Assembly (NCBI RefSeq): GCF_002777855.1
Contig: NZ_MEIK01000040.1
Location: forward strand, 186,001 to 250,000
Direction: 5' to 3'
Length of the DNA stretch: 64,000 nucleotides
Source: Snodgrassella alvi
GTDB lineage: Bacteria; Pseudomonadota; Gammaproteobacteria; Burkholderiales; Neisseriaceae
Shown here: in pieces, positions 1 to 8,838 of the stretch
Position numbering within the stretch: position 1 is the stretch's first letter
How the letters are laid out: each line of letters starts with the position of its first letter
Translations under genes and position numbers: made by a program
Notes under the pieces: generated by a model
What the model was told of the DNA's origin: nothing
Databases searched by the model: none
The model's input: only the letters and a program-made list of their open reading frames with translations

Positions 1-41
1 AAACTTAAAATACCCAAAACAGTTAACACAGATTTTTTCAC
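1..41 (-). CDS. 5' end of an exported protein (partial)
   Basis: On the minus strand a GTG at 41-39 is preceded, 7 nt upstream, by an AGGAG ribosome binding site (49-53). It opens a frame reading M-K-K-S-V-L-T-V-L-G-I-L-S to the window edge. A Lys-Lys start followed by a hydrophobic run is the beginning of a signal peptide, so the product is probably periplasmic, outer-membrane or lipoprotein. Only 13 codons are visible and the family cannot be named. The strong SD with good spacing is the main support. Confidence 0.55.
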   Translation of the reverse strand, partial: MKKSVLTVLGILS

Positions 42-713
42 AATGATACTCCTTTGGCTAAAATAAAGAGTTTAAATAAACTCTTTGATTACAATACATT
101 TTTTAATATATGTTGTAAACTTTTTATTTAAAGAAACAAAAAAATTGTCTGATTAACACAACCATAAAAAATTCAACCAGCCAACCCGTAATTTAAAAAA
201 AATTATATATTCCACGTAGCCAACCAATACCAAAAACATAAAATCAATAAAAAGCTTCCTTTATTTCACACCAGCATAAAATCAAAAACCTAATACAAAT
301 ACGTTCAAACTACATATACAAACAATGTTCAATCCTATAGCAAAATTGATTTATGTAATCTCACTCACACCCACAGCCAACAAAAAATATTCAGCGTTGA
401 AAGCAGTTATTTTGAAATCACAACTCACAAATCCAATTACTATCCTTATAAAAAACAAATATATAAATAAAAACTTTTCTCAGAAAATAATGAATATACA
501 AACCCTAATTGATCTAGACAACATTAGCTGGCTTCAGTTTAAACCCAATTTATCCGAATTTCCCCAAAGCAAGAAATCATCAGAATTTACCCAATCTAAC
601 TTTTCTATCCCCTAAATTAATTTCAAGTATAATATTAAGCAATAGTGCTCAGTAGCAAACAGCACATTTTGATTAAAACACACCACCAAAATCCGTTGCA
701 GAAACACATACAC
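42..713. other. AT-rich intergenic region
   Basis: About 670 bp of very AT-rich sequence between the divergent exported-protein gene and ispB. An open frame at 325-615 (96 codons) has no SD and no recognisable motif, and its Asn/Lys/Ile-rich composition is what AT-rich non-coding DNA gives. I see no RNA gene or clear repeat. Confidence 0.5.
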
Positions 714-1688
714 ATGCTTGAAAACCTGCCCTATTTCCAAAAACACCTGCCCGAAGACCTAAGCCGCGTTAATGCTGTCATCAACCGTGCTGTCGAATCC
801 GAAGTCGTTCTTATCTCCCAAATTGGCCAGTATATAATTAGCGCCGGCGGCAAACGCTTGCGGCCGATTATCACCATTCTGGCCGGCAAGGCACTGGGCT
901 ATGATAAAGACCCACTATTTTCCCTTGCTGCCATGGTGGAATTTATTCACACTTCTACCCTGCTGCACGACGATGTAGTAGATGAAAGCGATCTGCGCCG
1001 CGGCCGTGAAACTGCCAACAATCTTTTTGGCAATGCCGCCGCCGTACTGGTAGGCGACTTTCTCTATACCCGCGCCTTTCAGCTGATGGTAGGTTCCGGT
1101 AGCCTGCGTATACTGGAAGTCATGGCTGAAGCCACCAACATCATCGCCGAAGGTGAAGTGATGCAGCTGATGAATATCGGCAATATTGACGTCACCGAAG
1201 AGCAGTATATTCAAGTAATTGAATACAAAACCGCCAAATTGTTTCAGGCGGCAGCACAAGTGGGCGCCATATTAGCCGGCGCCAGCGACAAACAGGAATT
1301 GGCACTAAAAAATTACGGTACCTATCTGGGTACTGCCTTCCAGATTATTGATGATGTACTGGATTACACCGGTGATGTAGACACAATCGGCAAAAATGTC
1401 GGCGATGATCTGGCCGAAGGTAAACCTACCCTACCCCTGATTTACCTGCTCAACCAAGGCAGCCCTGTTGCCGCGGCCGATGTGCGCCACGCACTGGAAC
1501 ATGCCGACCGCAGCTACTTCGACAAAATCCACGACCACGTGATGAACTCTGATGCGCTGGTTTATTGCACCGCGCAGGCTAAAAAAGCAATTGATGCCGC
1601 AGTCAACTGCCTGAATGATTTACCAGCTAACGAAACCACGCAAGCCATGCGCGATTTAGCATTGGCATCTTTAGCCCGAATCTCATAA
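714..1688 (+). CDS. ispB: Octaprenyl diphosphate synthase
   Basis: Trans-polyprenyl synthase that condenses isopentenyl diphosphate units to make the C40 side chain of ubiquinone. Both Asp-rich motifs are present: the first, LLHDDVVDESD, roughly 85 residues from the chosen start, and the second as IIDDVLDYTGD. GGKRLRP, the substrate-binding motif, lies near residue 46. I chose ATG 714, giving 324 residues, the family's usual length; a GTG at 645 would add 23 residues unlike family N-termini. tRNA-Arg follows 48 bp downstream. The sequence is typical of IspB and the call is secure; the exact prenyl chain length is inferred from the family. Confidence 0.93.
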   Translation: MLENLPYFQKHLPEDLSRVNAVINRAVESEVVLISQIGQYIISAGGKRLRPIITILAGKALGYDKDPLFSLAAMVEFIHTSTLLHDDVVDESDLRRGRETANNLFGNAAAVLVGDFLYTRAFQLMVGSGSLRILEVMAEATNIIAEGEVMQLMNIGNIDVTEEQYIQVIEYKTAKLFQAAAQVGAILAGASDKQELALKNYGTYLGTAFQIIDDVLDYTGDVDTIGKNVGDDLAEGKPTLPLIYLLNQGSPVAAADVRHALEHADRSYFDKIHDHVMNSDALVYCTAQAKKAIDAAVNCLNDLPANETTQAMRDLALASLARIS

Positions 1689-1736
1689 AATAGCGGGCTA
1701 TAGCCGCTTTTGACTATAGCCCTTTATTGTACAAGT

Positions 1737-1811
1737 CTCGCCGTAGTTCAACGGATAGAACACATGCCTCCTAAGCGTGCGATACAGGTTCGATTCCTGT
1801 CGGCGGGACCA
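1737..1811 (+). tRNA. tRNA-Arg (anticodon CCT)
   Basis: Full cloverleaf. Acceptor CTCGCCG (1737-1743) pairs with CGGCGGG (1801-1807), followed by discriminator A and an encoded CCA (1809-1811). The D stem is GTTC/GAAC, the anticodon stem CATGC/GCGTG with loop CTCCTAA, and the T arm contains GGTTCGATTCC. The anticodon CCU reads AGG. Its 3' end lies about 100 bp from the 3' end of the retron operon. Confidence 0.95.
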
Positions 1812-1913
1812 TTATGTTAATTTTATATAAATAAAACAATAATATTTATCAATAATTTTAATAAATTATTTAAAATAATGTTTACTATAGCTTATATTTT
1901 GACTACTTCTTAT

Positions 1914-2549
1914 TTATTTTAAAAAACTTTCTATAAGTGAAGGAAATCCGTATTCTTTCGGATTTTTTTCTAGATAATCTATTATATCTTGATATTCAGA
2001 CTTTTCACTTTTCATCTTTTCTGGATCAATCATGCTTTCAAGATCAATAAAAACTTTTCTTCTTAATCCAGCAAGACTTGTGTCATTTAAATTTAAAAGA
2101 GCAATAGTTTTTTCTGCTTTAATTTTTTGTTTTTCTGTTAAATCTGACTTACATTCAATGTAACCATTGTTTATATAAGTAAAATATTTATTAGGATTGT
2201 CTTCCTCTAAATCCGGCTTTAAGATAAGGTTAATATCATACTCTTTATTTTTTTTAGCGCTATCTTTATATATTCCACAATGTTGTTTATTTTGACAAGA
2301 AAGAAAAAGATTATTCCAGTCTAAGTCAATTTGTGGAAATTTAGCACGACATCTAAAATGCTCTACATGATATTCTTGTCCGAGTTTACTTTCGCAGTAT
2401 ACACATAATCCATCCTGTATTTTAGTTAATTCATCTACAATTAATTTATATCCTTCTGGATTACGTTTTTTGAAATTCGTCCAAGTATAATATTTTTTTT
2501 TAGCGTTATTTAAACAAGATAAAGTTTCAGTACGGTGAATGTATCGCAT
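1914..2549 (-). CDS. ptuB: PtuB-like HNH endonuclease, retron effector
   Basis: A 211-residue protein with an HNH/zinc-finger nuclease core: CVYC (C49, C52), then HVEH (H61, H64), then N80-LFLSC (C85) and C91. This is the Cys-Cys/His-x-x-His arrangement of PtuB and McrA-like HNH proteins, where the His-Glu-His and Asn residues bind metal and cut DNA. It is the last gene of the retron operon, 14 bp after the ATPase. In type I-A (Ec78/Eco7-like) retrons and in Septu, PtuB is the toxic nuclease held in check by the partner complex and released on phage infection. That role is inferred from the family and order. The SD before ATG 2549 is weak, so translation may be coupled to ptuA. AT-rich like the rest of the operon. 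Confidence 0.85.
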   Translation of the reverse strand: MRYIHRTETLSCLNNAKKKYYTWTNFKKRNPEGYKLIVDELTKIQDGLCVYCESKLGQEYHVEHFRCRAKFPQIDLDWNNLFLSCQNKQHCGIYKDSAKKNKEYDINLILKPDLEEDNPNKYFTYINNGYIECKSDLTEKQKIKAEKTIALLNLNDTSLAGLRRKVFIDLESMIDPEKMKSEKSEYQDIIDYLEKNPKEYGFPSLIESFLK

Positions 2550-2563
2550 AATAAATATATGTT

Positions 2564-4195
2564 TTAATGATTATTCTTTTTGACAATAAATTTTTTAAAT
2601 TCAATTAAATTTTTACACTTTAAGATTTCAGGGTGGTCTGAACCAAAATGTTTTGTTAGTTCACTGAATAAATTTTCTGCCTCAGACGTATTAAATTTGT
2701 TTTCTTGTATATATTGATAAAATTCATGTAATTTTTTCACCTCTGCTATATCTGGAACCGATTTAGTATTCATAATTTGCTCCAATACATCAGAACTCAT
2801 TACCCCTCTTGTCTGAAACTCTGGCCTTCGGGTAATGAAAACATTCTCATCAGTTTCCAAGATTTGCCTGATTTGTCTCTTATAAACAGTACTCAGTACT
2901 TGTGGACTATGTGTTGTCACAACAAACTGAATATTTGGAAAAGTTTTAGTTAAATTTATGAGAATGTCTTGTTGCCATTTCGGATGTAAATGTAGTTCTA
3001 TTTCATCTATCAGTACAATTCCTTGTCCATTTAATGGATTTTCCAGCTTAGGATTCAGAATTAATAGGCGATAAGTTAAATCTGCTACTATACCCAAAAA
3101 TATTTTTTGGCCATCAGATAATTGATTAATATTTAGCTTTTCATTTCCTAATTGAATAAATATTTCATCTCTGCCCGATGATATATCAACATAGATATCA
3201 TTTATTTCTGGCATGCACTGTTTGATAGCTTGTTTTAATATTTCAATTTTTTTGTAATTTTCATCATCATCAGACTTTAAATTATTGATTTGACTACTCT
3301 GTTCCAATATCAGATTTAATAATATAGATTCATCTATTTCAATATTTTCTTGTGGCAATAATTGCTTAATTCTTTGTTTTAATTCTTTTTGATAATATGA
3401 GTTTAAATTAATTTTTTTCCCTTTTTTATTTAAGCGTATAAACCATTCTCCAAAATGTCCCAGCGCTTTTTCATCTTTTAAACAATCATCATATACATCA
3501 AATCGATTTTCTAAATCTAATAAAGTGGAAGAAGCAGGTTTTAATTTCTGACAAAAACGGTTCACTGAATAATTAATAAACAATGGTAAATTAATTTGAT
3601 TTTGACTGTTAACTACTCGCCAGATACTGGCTATAGATTTTAAATTCATTACTGAGCTGTCTTTTTTCTTAGCAACACCCTTAACCGACCGTGCTAATGA
3701 AGCATTAACATATTGATTGCCATATTTAAACTTTGTAAGTATTTCTCCATTGTCTTTGGCATCGTTTTTAATATCGTTATAGTTTAATAAACTACCATTG
3801 CCATTTTCTTTAATTAAATTACTGGTAATCCAGCTCAAGGTTTTGGCAATACATTGCAAAATAGTTGTTTTACCTAAACCATTTTCTCCTATGATTACAG
3901 TTAAATCATCTTCAAATTCAATATTAAGAGAATGAAATTTTTTTATATCGATTAACTTTAATGTGTCGAGTACAAACCGATTTTTTGGACTTAATCCTGC
4001 AATCAAAGGCTTCTCAATTAAAGCTTCAATAAACGCCTTACATTTCTGAAAGTATTTTTCTTTTTTTTCTGAAGAAGATAATATATTTTTGTCATTGCTA
4101 TAAAACTCAAATAACTGATATGTAGAAAATAAATTTCCATTTTTGGAATTTTGTTTTAAATGTCGCATGAAGCTTTTATCTTTGTTATTACTCAC
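2564..4195 (-). CDS. ptuA: PtuA-like AAA/ABC-type ATPase, retron effector
   Basis: A 543-residue OLD/RecF/SMC-like ATPase. Walker A GENGLGKT is at 103-110, the ABC signature-like LSDGQK at 359-364, Walker B VLIDEIELHLHP at 394-405 and the switch motif TTHSP at 427-431. The large insert between Walker A and the signature is typical of PtuA and related anti-phage ATPases. The start is GTG 4195, preceded by an AAGGAA SD and only 2 bp after the RT stop codon; ATG 4168 is an alternative. Position between RT and HNH nuclease matches type I-A retrons, where the ATPase pairs with PtuB to form the effector. The nucleotide used and the trigger cannot be read from sequence. Confidence 0.88.
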   Translation of the reverse strand: MSNNKDKSFMRHLKQNSKNGNLFSTYQLFEFYSNDKNILSSSEKKEKYFQKCKAFIEALIEKPLIAGLSPKNRFVLDTLKLIDIKKFHSLNIEFEDDLTVIIGENGLGKTTILQCIAKTLSWITSNLIKENGNGSLLNYNDIKNDAKDNGEILTKFKYGNQYVNASLARSVKGVAKKKDSSVMNLKSIASIWRVVNSQNQINLPLFINYSVNRFCQKLKPASSTLLDLENRFDVYDDCLKDEKALGHFGEWFIRLNKKGKKINLNSYYQKELKQRIKQLLPQENIEIDESILLNLILEQSSQINNLKSDDDENYKKIEILKQAIKQCMPEINDIYVDISSGRDEIFIQLGNEKLNINQLSDGQKIFLGIVADLTYRLLILNPKLENPLNGQGIVLIDEIELHLHPKWQQDILINLTKTFPNIQFVVTTHSPQVLSTVYKRQIRQILETDENVFITRRPEFQTRGVMSSDVLEQIMNTKSVPDIAEVKKLHEFYQYIQENKFNTSEAENLFSELTKHFGSDHPEILKCKNLIEFKKFIVKKNNH

Positions 4196-4197
4196 AT

Positions 4198-5136
4198 CTA
4201 TTCCTTCATAATATTTTCAATTATTTCTTCACCATATTTCCGCATCAACGATTTTATAAAAGCAATTTCAACGCTTTTACAAAAGTTTAATAATCCTTTC
4301 AAATATTGTATATCGTTTTTATCCAATTGAGCACATTGATATTGATGTACCAAAGCACGTATATATCTTTTACGGTTTCTGCCTAAAGATAGTTTGTTAT
4401 TATTGGTAATAGTGATACCAGTGATATGTCTATTATGTGCTTTGGAAGAAAAAACTGTTTTTCCATTATTGACTCTTAAATTGTGACCAAACAGTAGTTT
4501 TAGGGTTTTATCAACCTCGGCAGGGATTGGATACAGAATATTTTTTGAATTCGTTGAAAAGGTTAAATCATCTGCATATCGGGTATACTTTATTTCTCTA
4601 GCATTACAGTATTGTGTTATTAAATCATCGAAGCCGTACATTACAAAATTGGAAACTGATGGTGAGCTGGGCGCGCCAATACTCAAAATCAATTTTTCCT
4701 GCTTCTTCCTTTTAATATTTGGATTCCAGAATAAAAGCCTACTAAAAAAATCTTTTTCGATTATGTTCAATACACCCGGATTGATCTTCTCCCATTCGTT
4801 CCACAATATAGCTGGTGTGATGGAATTAAAAAAATTTTCAAAATCCATTTTCAGTAAATATGAATTATCCTTATGAAAAATAGCATTTTGTTGGATATTC
4901 TTATTTTTCTGATAGGCCATTGCATATTCATGTACTGGCATCTGAGTGGAAAAAATTTCAATAAATTTTCTCTGATATTCTTTTAGTTGCTTAGTCGGTT
5001 GAGCAATTACTCTATAACCATGTGTTCGTTTAGGTATTTTATATACTTTATACATTTTAGGCGCATTATGCAGAAATATAGCTAACTCTCTTGCAGATAT
5101 TTTCAGGCTTTCGGCAAATTTCAAAAATGCTTGCAT
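4198..5136 (-). CDS. Retron reverse transcriptase
   Basis: A 312-residue group II-like RT. The catalytic Asp of motif A is in MDFENFF (D98), motif B is GAPSSPSVSN (154-163) and the catalytic YADD is at 187-190. Two retron-specific signatures are present: NAxxH as NAIFH (84-88) and the VTG motif as ITG (238-240). The C-terminal thumb carries the Lys/Arg-rich helix that recognises the msr RNA in this family. It would prime on the 2'-OH of the branch G in the adjacent ncRNA and copy the msd into branched msDNA. It starts at ATG 5136, about 65 bp downstream of the ncRNA, and is followed closely by ptuA and ptuB. No domain is missing. Confidence 0.93.
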   Translation of the reverse strand: MQAFLKFAESLKISARELAIFLHNAPKMYKVYKIPKRTHGYRVIAQPTKQLKEYQRKFIEIFSTQMPVHEYAMAYQKNKNIQQNAIFHKDNSYLLKMDFENFFNSITPAILWNEWEKINPGVLNIIEKDFFSRLLFWNPNIKRKKQEKLILSIGAPSSPSVSNFVMYGFDDLITQYCNAREIKYTRYADDLTFSTNSKNILYPIPAEVDKTLKLLFGHNLRVNNGKTVFSSKAHNRHITGITITNNNKLSLGRNRKRYIRALVHQYQCAQLDKNDIQYLKGLLNFCKSVEIAFIKSLMRKYGEEIIENIMKE

Positions 5137-5170
5137 CTAGCGCACCCAAAATTTATATTAAATATAATAC

Positions 5171-5203
5171 AAAAGCCCACAGCTCTAATGACTCTGGGCT
5201 TTT
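5171..5203 (-). terminator. Hairpin between retron ncRNA and RT gene
   Basis: A 9-bp stem AAAAGCCCA (5171-5179) / TGGGCTTTT (5195-5203). On the minus strand it is followed by a TTTTGTATT tract, so it looks like an intrinsic terminator at the 3' end of the msr-msd RNA. It abuts the a2 repeat. It may stop most transcripts after the ncRNA and let a fraction read through into the RT-ptuA-ptuB genes. Confidence 0.6.
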
Positions 5204-5353
5204 CAATCTTTACTAAAGAACGCGAAAGAAGCAGTTTCTGAGACCGAGAATCGGGATTAGAAACTGATTCTTTCGCAACCAATTCCACTCAATAAATTAG
5301 AGTCCGGCTAAGCACCAGACTAGACAATTACGTCCGTATCGCTAAAGATTGAA
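5202..5353 (-). ncRNA. Retron msr-msd RNA
   Basis: Transcribed on the minus strand. An 11-bp perfect inverted repeat, TTCAATCTTTA / TAAAGATTGAA (5343-5353 and 5202-5212), forms the a1/a2 stem. Directly after a1 comes TTAGCGA, the same branch-site context as in Ec86-type retrons; the candidate branching G is the complement of C5342. The msr contains a stem-loop at 5301-5321 (7 bp, one G-U, 7-nt loop). The msd is a long hairpin at 5222-5276: 9 bp (GCGAAAGAA/TTCTTTCGC), one mismatch, 8 bp (CAGTTTCT/AGAAACTG), topped by a small CCGA/TCGG loop. RNA of about 150 nt. Boundaries are inferred from pairing and the promoter. Confidence 0.85.
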
Positions 5354-5356
5354 TTG

Positions 5357-5385
5357 ATAATATCTAGTGTTTGATAATTAATCAA
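5357..5385 (-). promoter_or_regulatory. Retron ncRNA promoter
   Basis: On the minus strand TTGATT (5385-5380), a 17-bp spacer and TATTAT (5362-5357) form a good sigma70-type promoter. The predicted start, 6-8 nt downstream, falls at about 5350, the beginning of the a1 repeat, as expected for a retron RNA. Confidence 0.65.
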
Positions 5386-5608
5386 CTATTTTCATTTATT
5401 AGTTGCTTATTACATGACGTTTAAATAAATTTTTATTATATTCAATGATTAAATTGATAAGCCGTTATATGTAGTTTTATAAATATTTAGACAACTTCTA
5501 TCTATCTAACATTAAAGTTAAATTTATACTGTTTCATAAGAATAATTCAATTTACAATTATCCTGTTTTAACGACAACATTTCAGATTCCATTATAAGGA
5601 AATACTCT

Positions 5609-7315
5609 ATGACATCCGGCCCTACACTTCTCCCTATCACCGAAGTTGCCCGCAACTGCGGCATCCCCGAACAATACCTGATTCCTTACGGCCGTGAAGT
5701 GGCCAAGGTAGATTTGAGGGTAATCCAGTCGGAAGCCAAGCAGGGCAAGCTGGTACTGGTGTCGGCAATTACACCAACGCCTTTGGGAGAAGGTAAAACG
5801 GTGACCACCATTGGGCTTAGTCAGGGGCTGAATTTTATTGGGCAGAAAGCTATAGCCTGTATCCGTCAACCTAGTTTGGGACCGGTATTCGGGGTAAAAG
5901 GCGGTGCGGCTGGCGGTGGCAAGGCACAGGTGTTGCCGATGGAAAAGCTGAATCTGCATTTAACCGGTGATATTCACGCGATTACAGCTGCACATGATCT
6001 GGCTTCAGCAGCTTTGGACGCGCGCTTATATCATGAAGAACATCTGGGCGAAGATTTTACGGCACAAACTAAGCTGCCACGGTTGAATATTGATAAAAAC
6101 CGTATTGTCTGGAAACGGGTGATTGACCATAACGACCGTGCTTTGAGGCGGATTAAGGTTGGTGTGGGTGGCGGTGCCAATGGGGTAGAACGCGAAGATG
6201 GGTTTGAGATTTCAGCCGCTTCAGAGCTGATGGCGATTCTGGCACTGGCGACAGATTTACAGGATATGCGCCAGCGTATTGGACGCATTATTCTGGCTTA
6301 TGATACGCAGGGCAAACCAATTACGGCGGAGCAATTAGAAGTAGCCGGTGCAATGACGGTGCTACTGAAAGATGCTATTAATCCGAATCTGATGCAGACG
6401 GCAGAGCAGACACCAGTGCTGATTCATGCTGGCCCTTTTGCCAATATTGCCCATGGTAATTCTTCGGTACTGGCAGATAAGGTGGGATTGCAACTTGCTG
6501 ATTATGTGGTTACTGAGGCAGGGTTTGGTTCGGATATGGGTATGGAGAAATTCTTTAATATTAAATATCGTCAGACCGGCGTAGCCCCATCCTGTGTGGT
6601 GCTGGTAGCCACAGTGCGCAGCCTGAAATCCAATAGTGGGCGCTTTAATATCAAACCGGGTCAGCCTTTGCCAAATGAAGTTACCCAATGCAATGTGTCG
6701 CTTTTGGCAGAAGGCAGTGCCAATCTGGGCTGGCATATTCGCAATGCGAAAAGCTATGGTCTGCCGGTGATTGTGGCGATTAATCGTTTCCCTTATGACC
6801 ATGAAGAAGAGCTGGAATATGTGCGCCAGTATGCACTGGAACAAGGTGCCAGTGCCTGTGAAATCAGTGAAGCGTTTACTCAGGGTGGAGCGGGTACGCA
6901 AGCTTTAGCCCGCCACGTGGTGGCGGCATGCGCAAAGAATAATACAGTTACCCTGCCCTACGCGGACAGTATGCCGCTAGAAGAAAAAATTCAAACTATG
7001 GCGAAGAAATATGGAGCACGGCAAGCAAATCTGTCGGAGTGGGCCCAACAGAATATGGCGGAAATCCGCCAACTAGGACTGGATCATTTGCCTTTGTGCA
7101 TGGTGAAAACGCCGTTGTCTATCAGTGCTGACCCAAATCTAAAAAATGTGCCTACTGATTTTGATATCGATATTGCGCGCTTGCAGGTATCAGCCGGTGC
7201 AGGTTTTATTCGGGTGTATGCGGGTAATGTGATGACGATGCCGGGTCTGGGTACTTTACCGGCTTACCGTCAGATTGATATTGATGCTGAGGGTAATATA
7301 GTTGGTTTGCATTAA
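5609..7315 (+). CDS. fhs: Formate-tetrahydrofolate ligase
   Basis: A 568-residue cytosolic enzyme that makes 10-formyl-THF from formate, THF and ATP, feeding one-carbon units to purine and fMet synthesis. The P-loop [10 protein letters not shown] (near residue 52-61) and the [18 protein letters not shown] block are diagnostic, and the length is usual. ATG 5609 follows an AAGGA SD. It is monocistronic, with a strong hairpin terminator 45 bp downstream. Its balanced codon use contrasts with the AT-rich retron operon upstream. Confidence 0.95.
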   Translation: MTSGPTLLPITEVARNCGIPEQYLIPYGREVAKVDLRVIQSEAKQGKLVLVSAITPTPLGEGKTVTTIGLSQGLNFIGQKAIACIRQPSLGPVFGVKGGAAGGGKAQVLPMEKLNLHLTGDIHAITAAHDLASAALDARLYHEEHLGEDFTAQTKLPRLNIDKNRIVWKRVIDHNDRALRRIKVGVGGGANGVEREDGFEISAASELMAILALATDLQDMRQRIGRIILAYDTQGKPITAEQLEVAGAMTVLLKDAINPNLMQTAEQTPVLIHAGPFANIAHGNSSVLADKVGLQLADYVVTEAGFGSDMGMEKFFNIKYRQTGVAPSCVVLVATVRSLKSNSGRFNIKPGQPLPNEVTQCNVSLLAEGSANLGWHIRNAKSYGLPVIVAINRFPYDHEEELEYVRQYALEQGASACEISEAFTQGGAGTQALARHVVAACAKNNTVTLPYADSMPLEEKIQTMAKKYGARQANLSEWAQQNMAEIRQLGLDHLPLCMVKTPLSISADPNLKNVPTDFDIDIARLQVSAGAGFIRVYAGNVMTMPGLGTLPAYRQIDIDAEGNIVGLH

Positions 7316-7360
7316 TGTTGTCTTAGTCGAATAATATTCAGTTGTTTGATTAGTGTTATC

Positions 7361-7395
7361 AAAGCCACAATGGTTACTATGCTGTTGTGGCTTTT
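7361..7395 (+). terminator. Terminator of fhs
   Basis: Perfect 10-bp stem AAAGCCACAA / TTGTGGCTTT (7361-7370, 7384-7393) continuing into a T run on the plus strand, 45 bp after the fhs stop. Confidence 0.85.
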
Positions 7396-7516
7396 TTAAT
7401 TTGCGAATAATGAACAACAGGATGGTATTGTTCAGATAAATCTGAGTGAGGATTTCATCTTTTGTATCAAATAAGTATAAATTTTCAGATGTATTTATTT
7501 CTATTGATGGAATAAA

Positions 7517-7560
7517 CATAACAGGTACAGTTTGACCAATGATAAAACTGTCCTGTTATG
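7517..7560 (-). terminator. Terminator of tal
   Basis: CATAACAGG / CCTGTTATG (9 bp) continuing as ACAGTTT / AAACTGT with one bulged T, a 16-bp interrupted stem. It lies 15 bp beyond the tal stop and is followed on the minus strand by TTTATT. Confidence 0.7.
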
Positions 7561-7575
7561 TTTTCAATTTACTGC

Positions 7576-8631
7576 TTAAGCCAGTGGTTGTAATAAAGCG
7601 TCAAAGGCATCGACAAATTGCTGCAAGCCTTCCTGTTGCAGTCTGCTGGCAAGTGATTCGAGGTTGATACCTAGTTGTTCGATTTCAATCAGTACGCTTT
7701 TGGCCTGTTGTACTTCCTGAGTAAGGGTAGCTGCTGCGCGGCCGTGGTCAATAAATGCTTTCAGGGTATTGGCTGGTACTGTATTGATGGTATCTGATCC
7801 GATAATGTTCTCTATATAGCAGACATCTGAATAAGCCGGATTTTTGGTGCCAGTAGAGGCCCAGAGCAATCTCAATGGCGCAGCCTGCTGTGCCGCCAGA
7901 TCGGTAAATTCACGGCTTTGAATAAATTCCTGCCATTCGGCATAAGCGGTTTTAGCCAGTGCAATAGCGGTTTTTCCCTGTAAGGAAGCTGGCAAAGTGA
8001 TATCCAGTGCACTATCAATGCGTGATAAGAAGAAACTGGCCACTACTTGAATACGGTTAACAGGCAGATTCTGTGCCAGTCGCTGGCGCAGGCCAGCTGC
8101 ATGCGCCTGCCATGCTTTCTGTAGCTGGGCTTTAGAGAAAAGCAGGGTCAGGTTGACATTGATACCTTGTGCCACAAGTGTGGGTAAGGCTTGTATGCCG
8201 CTATCAGTAGCAGGTACTTTTATCATGACATTGGGACGATCAAGCTGCTGCCAGAGACGTACGGCTTCAGTAATGGTGGCCTGTGCATCATCGGCCAAAT
8301 CAGGCGCCACTTCCAGACTGACCAATCCAGCTTTGCTATCACTACGCTCATACAGTGGCAGGCAAACATCACAGGCAGCCTGCACATCTGCCACGGCCAG
8401 TTGCTCGTAGCGCTGTTTTGGGGTGAGCGCTTGTTGTTTGAGGTGGTCGATGTCGTTTTGATACAAGCGGTCACCCGCGAAAGCTTTCTGAAAAATGGCC
8501 GGATTGGAAGTCACGCCACTGATACCGCTTTCCAGCATTTGTGCTAGCTCTCCCGACTGAATCAGACTCCTGGAAAGATTGTCCAGCCAAATCTGCTGTC
8601 CCAGTGTGTTGACTTGTGCTAATACGGCCAT
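7576..8631 (-). CDS. tal: Transaldolase
   Basis: A 351-residue enzyme of the non-oxidative pentose phosphate pathway that moves a dihydroxyacetone unit from sedoheptulose-7-P to glyceraldehyde-3-P. The N-terminal [12 protein letters not shown] block is that of the longer Tal subfamily. [10 protein letters not shown] carries the Schiff-base lysine, and the C-terminal WASTGTKNP phosphate-site motif is present. Length is normal for that subfamily. It is transcribed alone, convergent with fhs and divergent from kdsD. Confidence 0.93.
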   Translation of the reverse strand: MAVLAQVNTLGQQIWLDNLSRSLIQSGELAQMLESGISGVTSNPAIFQKAFAGDRLYQNDIDHLKQQALTPKQRYEQLAVADVQAACDVCLPLYERSDSKAGLVSLEVAPDLADDAQATITEAVRLWQQLDRPNVMIKVPATDSGIQALPTLVAQGINVNLTLLFSKAQLQKAWQAHAAGLRQRLAQNLPVNRIQVVASFFLSRIDSALDITLPASLQGKTAIALAKTAYAEWQEFIQSREFTDLAAQQAAPLRLLWASTGTKNPAYSDVCYIENIIGSDTINTVPANTLKAFIDHGRAAATLTQEVQQAKSVLIEIEQLGINLESLASRLQQEGLQQFVDAFDALLQPLA

Positions 8632-8838
8632 ATTTATTCCTTGTGGTAAATATCTGTTAGATATGTTTTGTTAAGGTTAATCAATTGATTGAACCAGTTA
8701 CGTTTACGTTGAGGTTTACTCTAACGAGGCTTGGCTATTTTGACAAGTTCCTGATGCAAACAAAATGACCGTTATCAGGTTATAATCAGGTTAAATTTGT
8801 TGTGTCTTTGTTTGCGTTTTTCTGCTGCAGATGGTGTT

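Noticed and set aside
325-615. 96-codon open frame upstream of ispB
   Set aside because: No SD, no motif, composition of AT-rich non-coding DNA; not called as a gene.
1735-5608. Search for a duplicated tRNA-Arg 3' end marking an att site around the retron
   Set aside because: No second copy of the GGTTCGATTCCTGT segment is visible, and no integrase; site-specific integration is not supported.
8740-8786. TTGACA (8740-8745) and TATAAT (8781-8786) as a kdsD promoter
   Set aside because: The spacing is 35 bp, too long for sigma70; the two elements are not one promoter.
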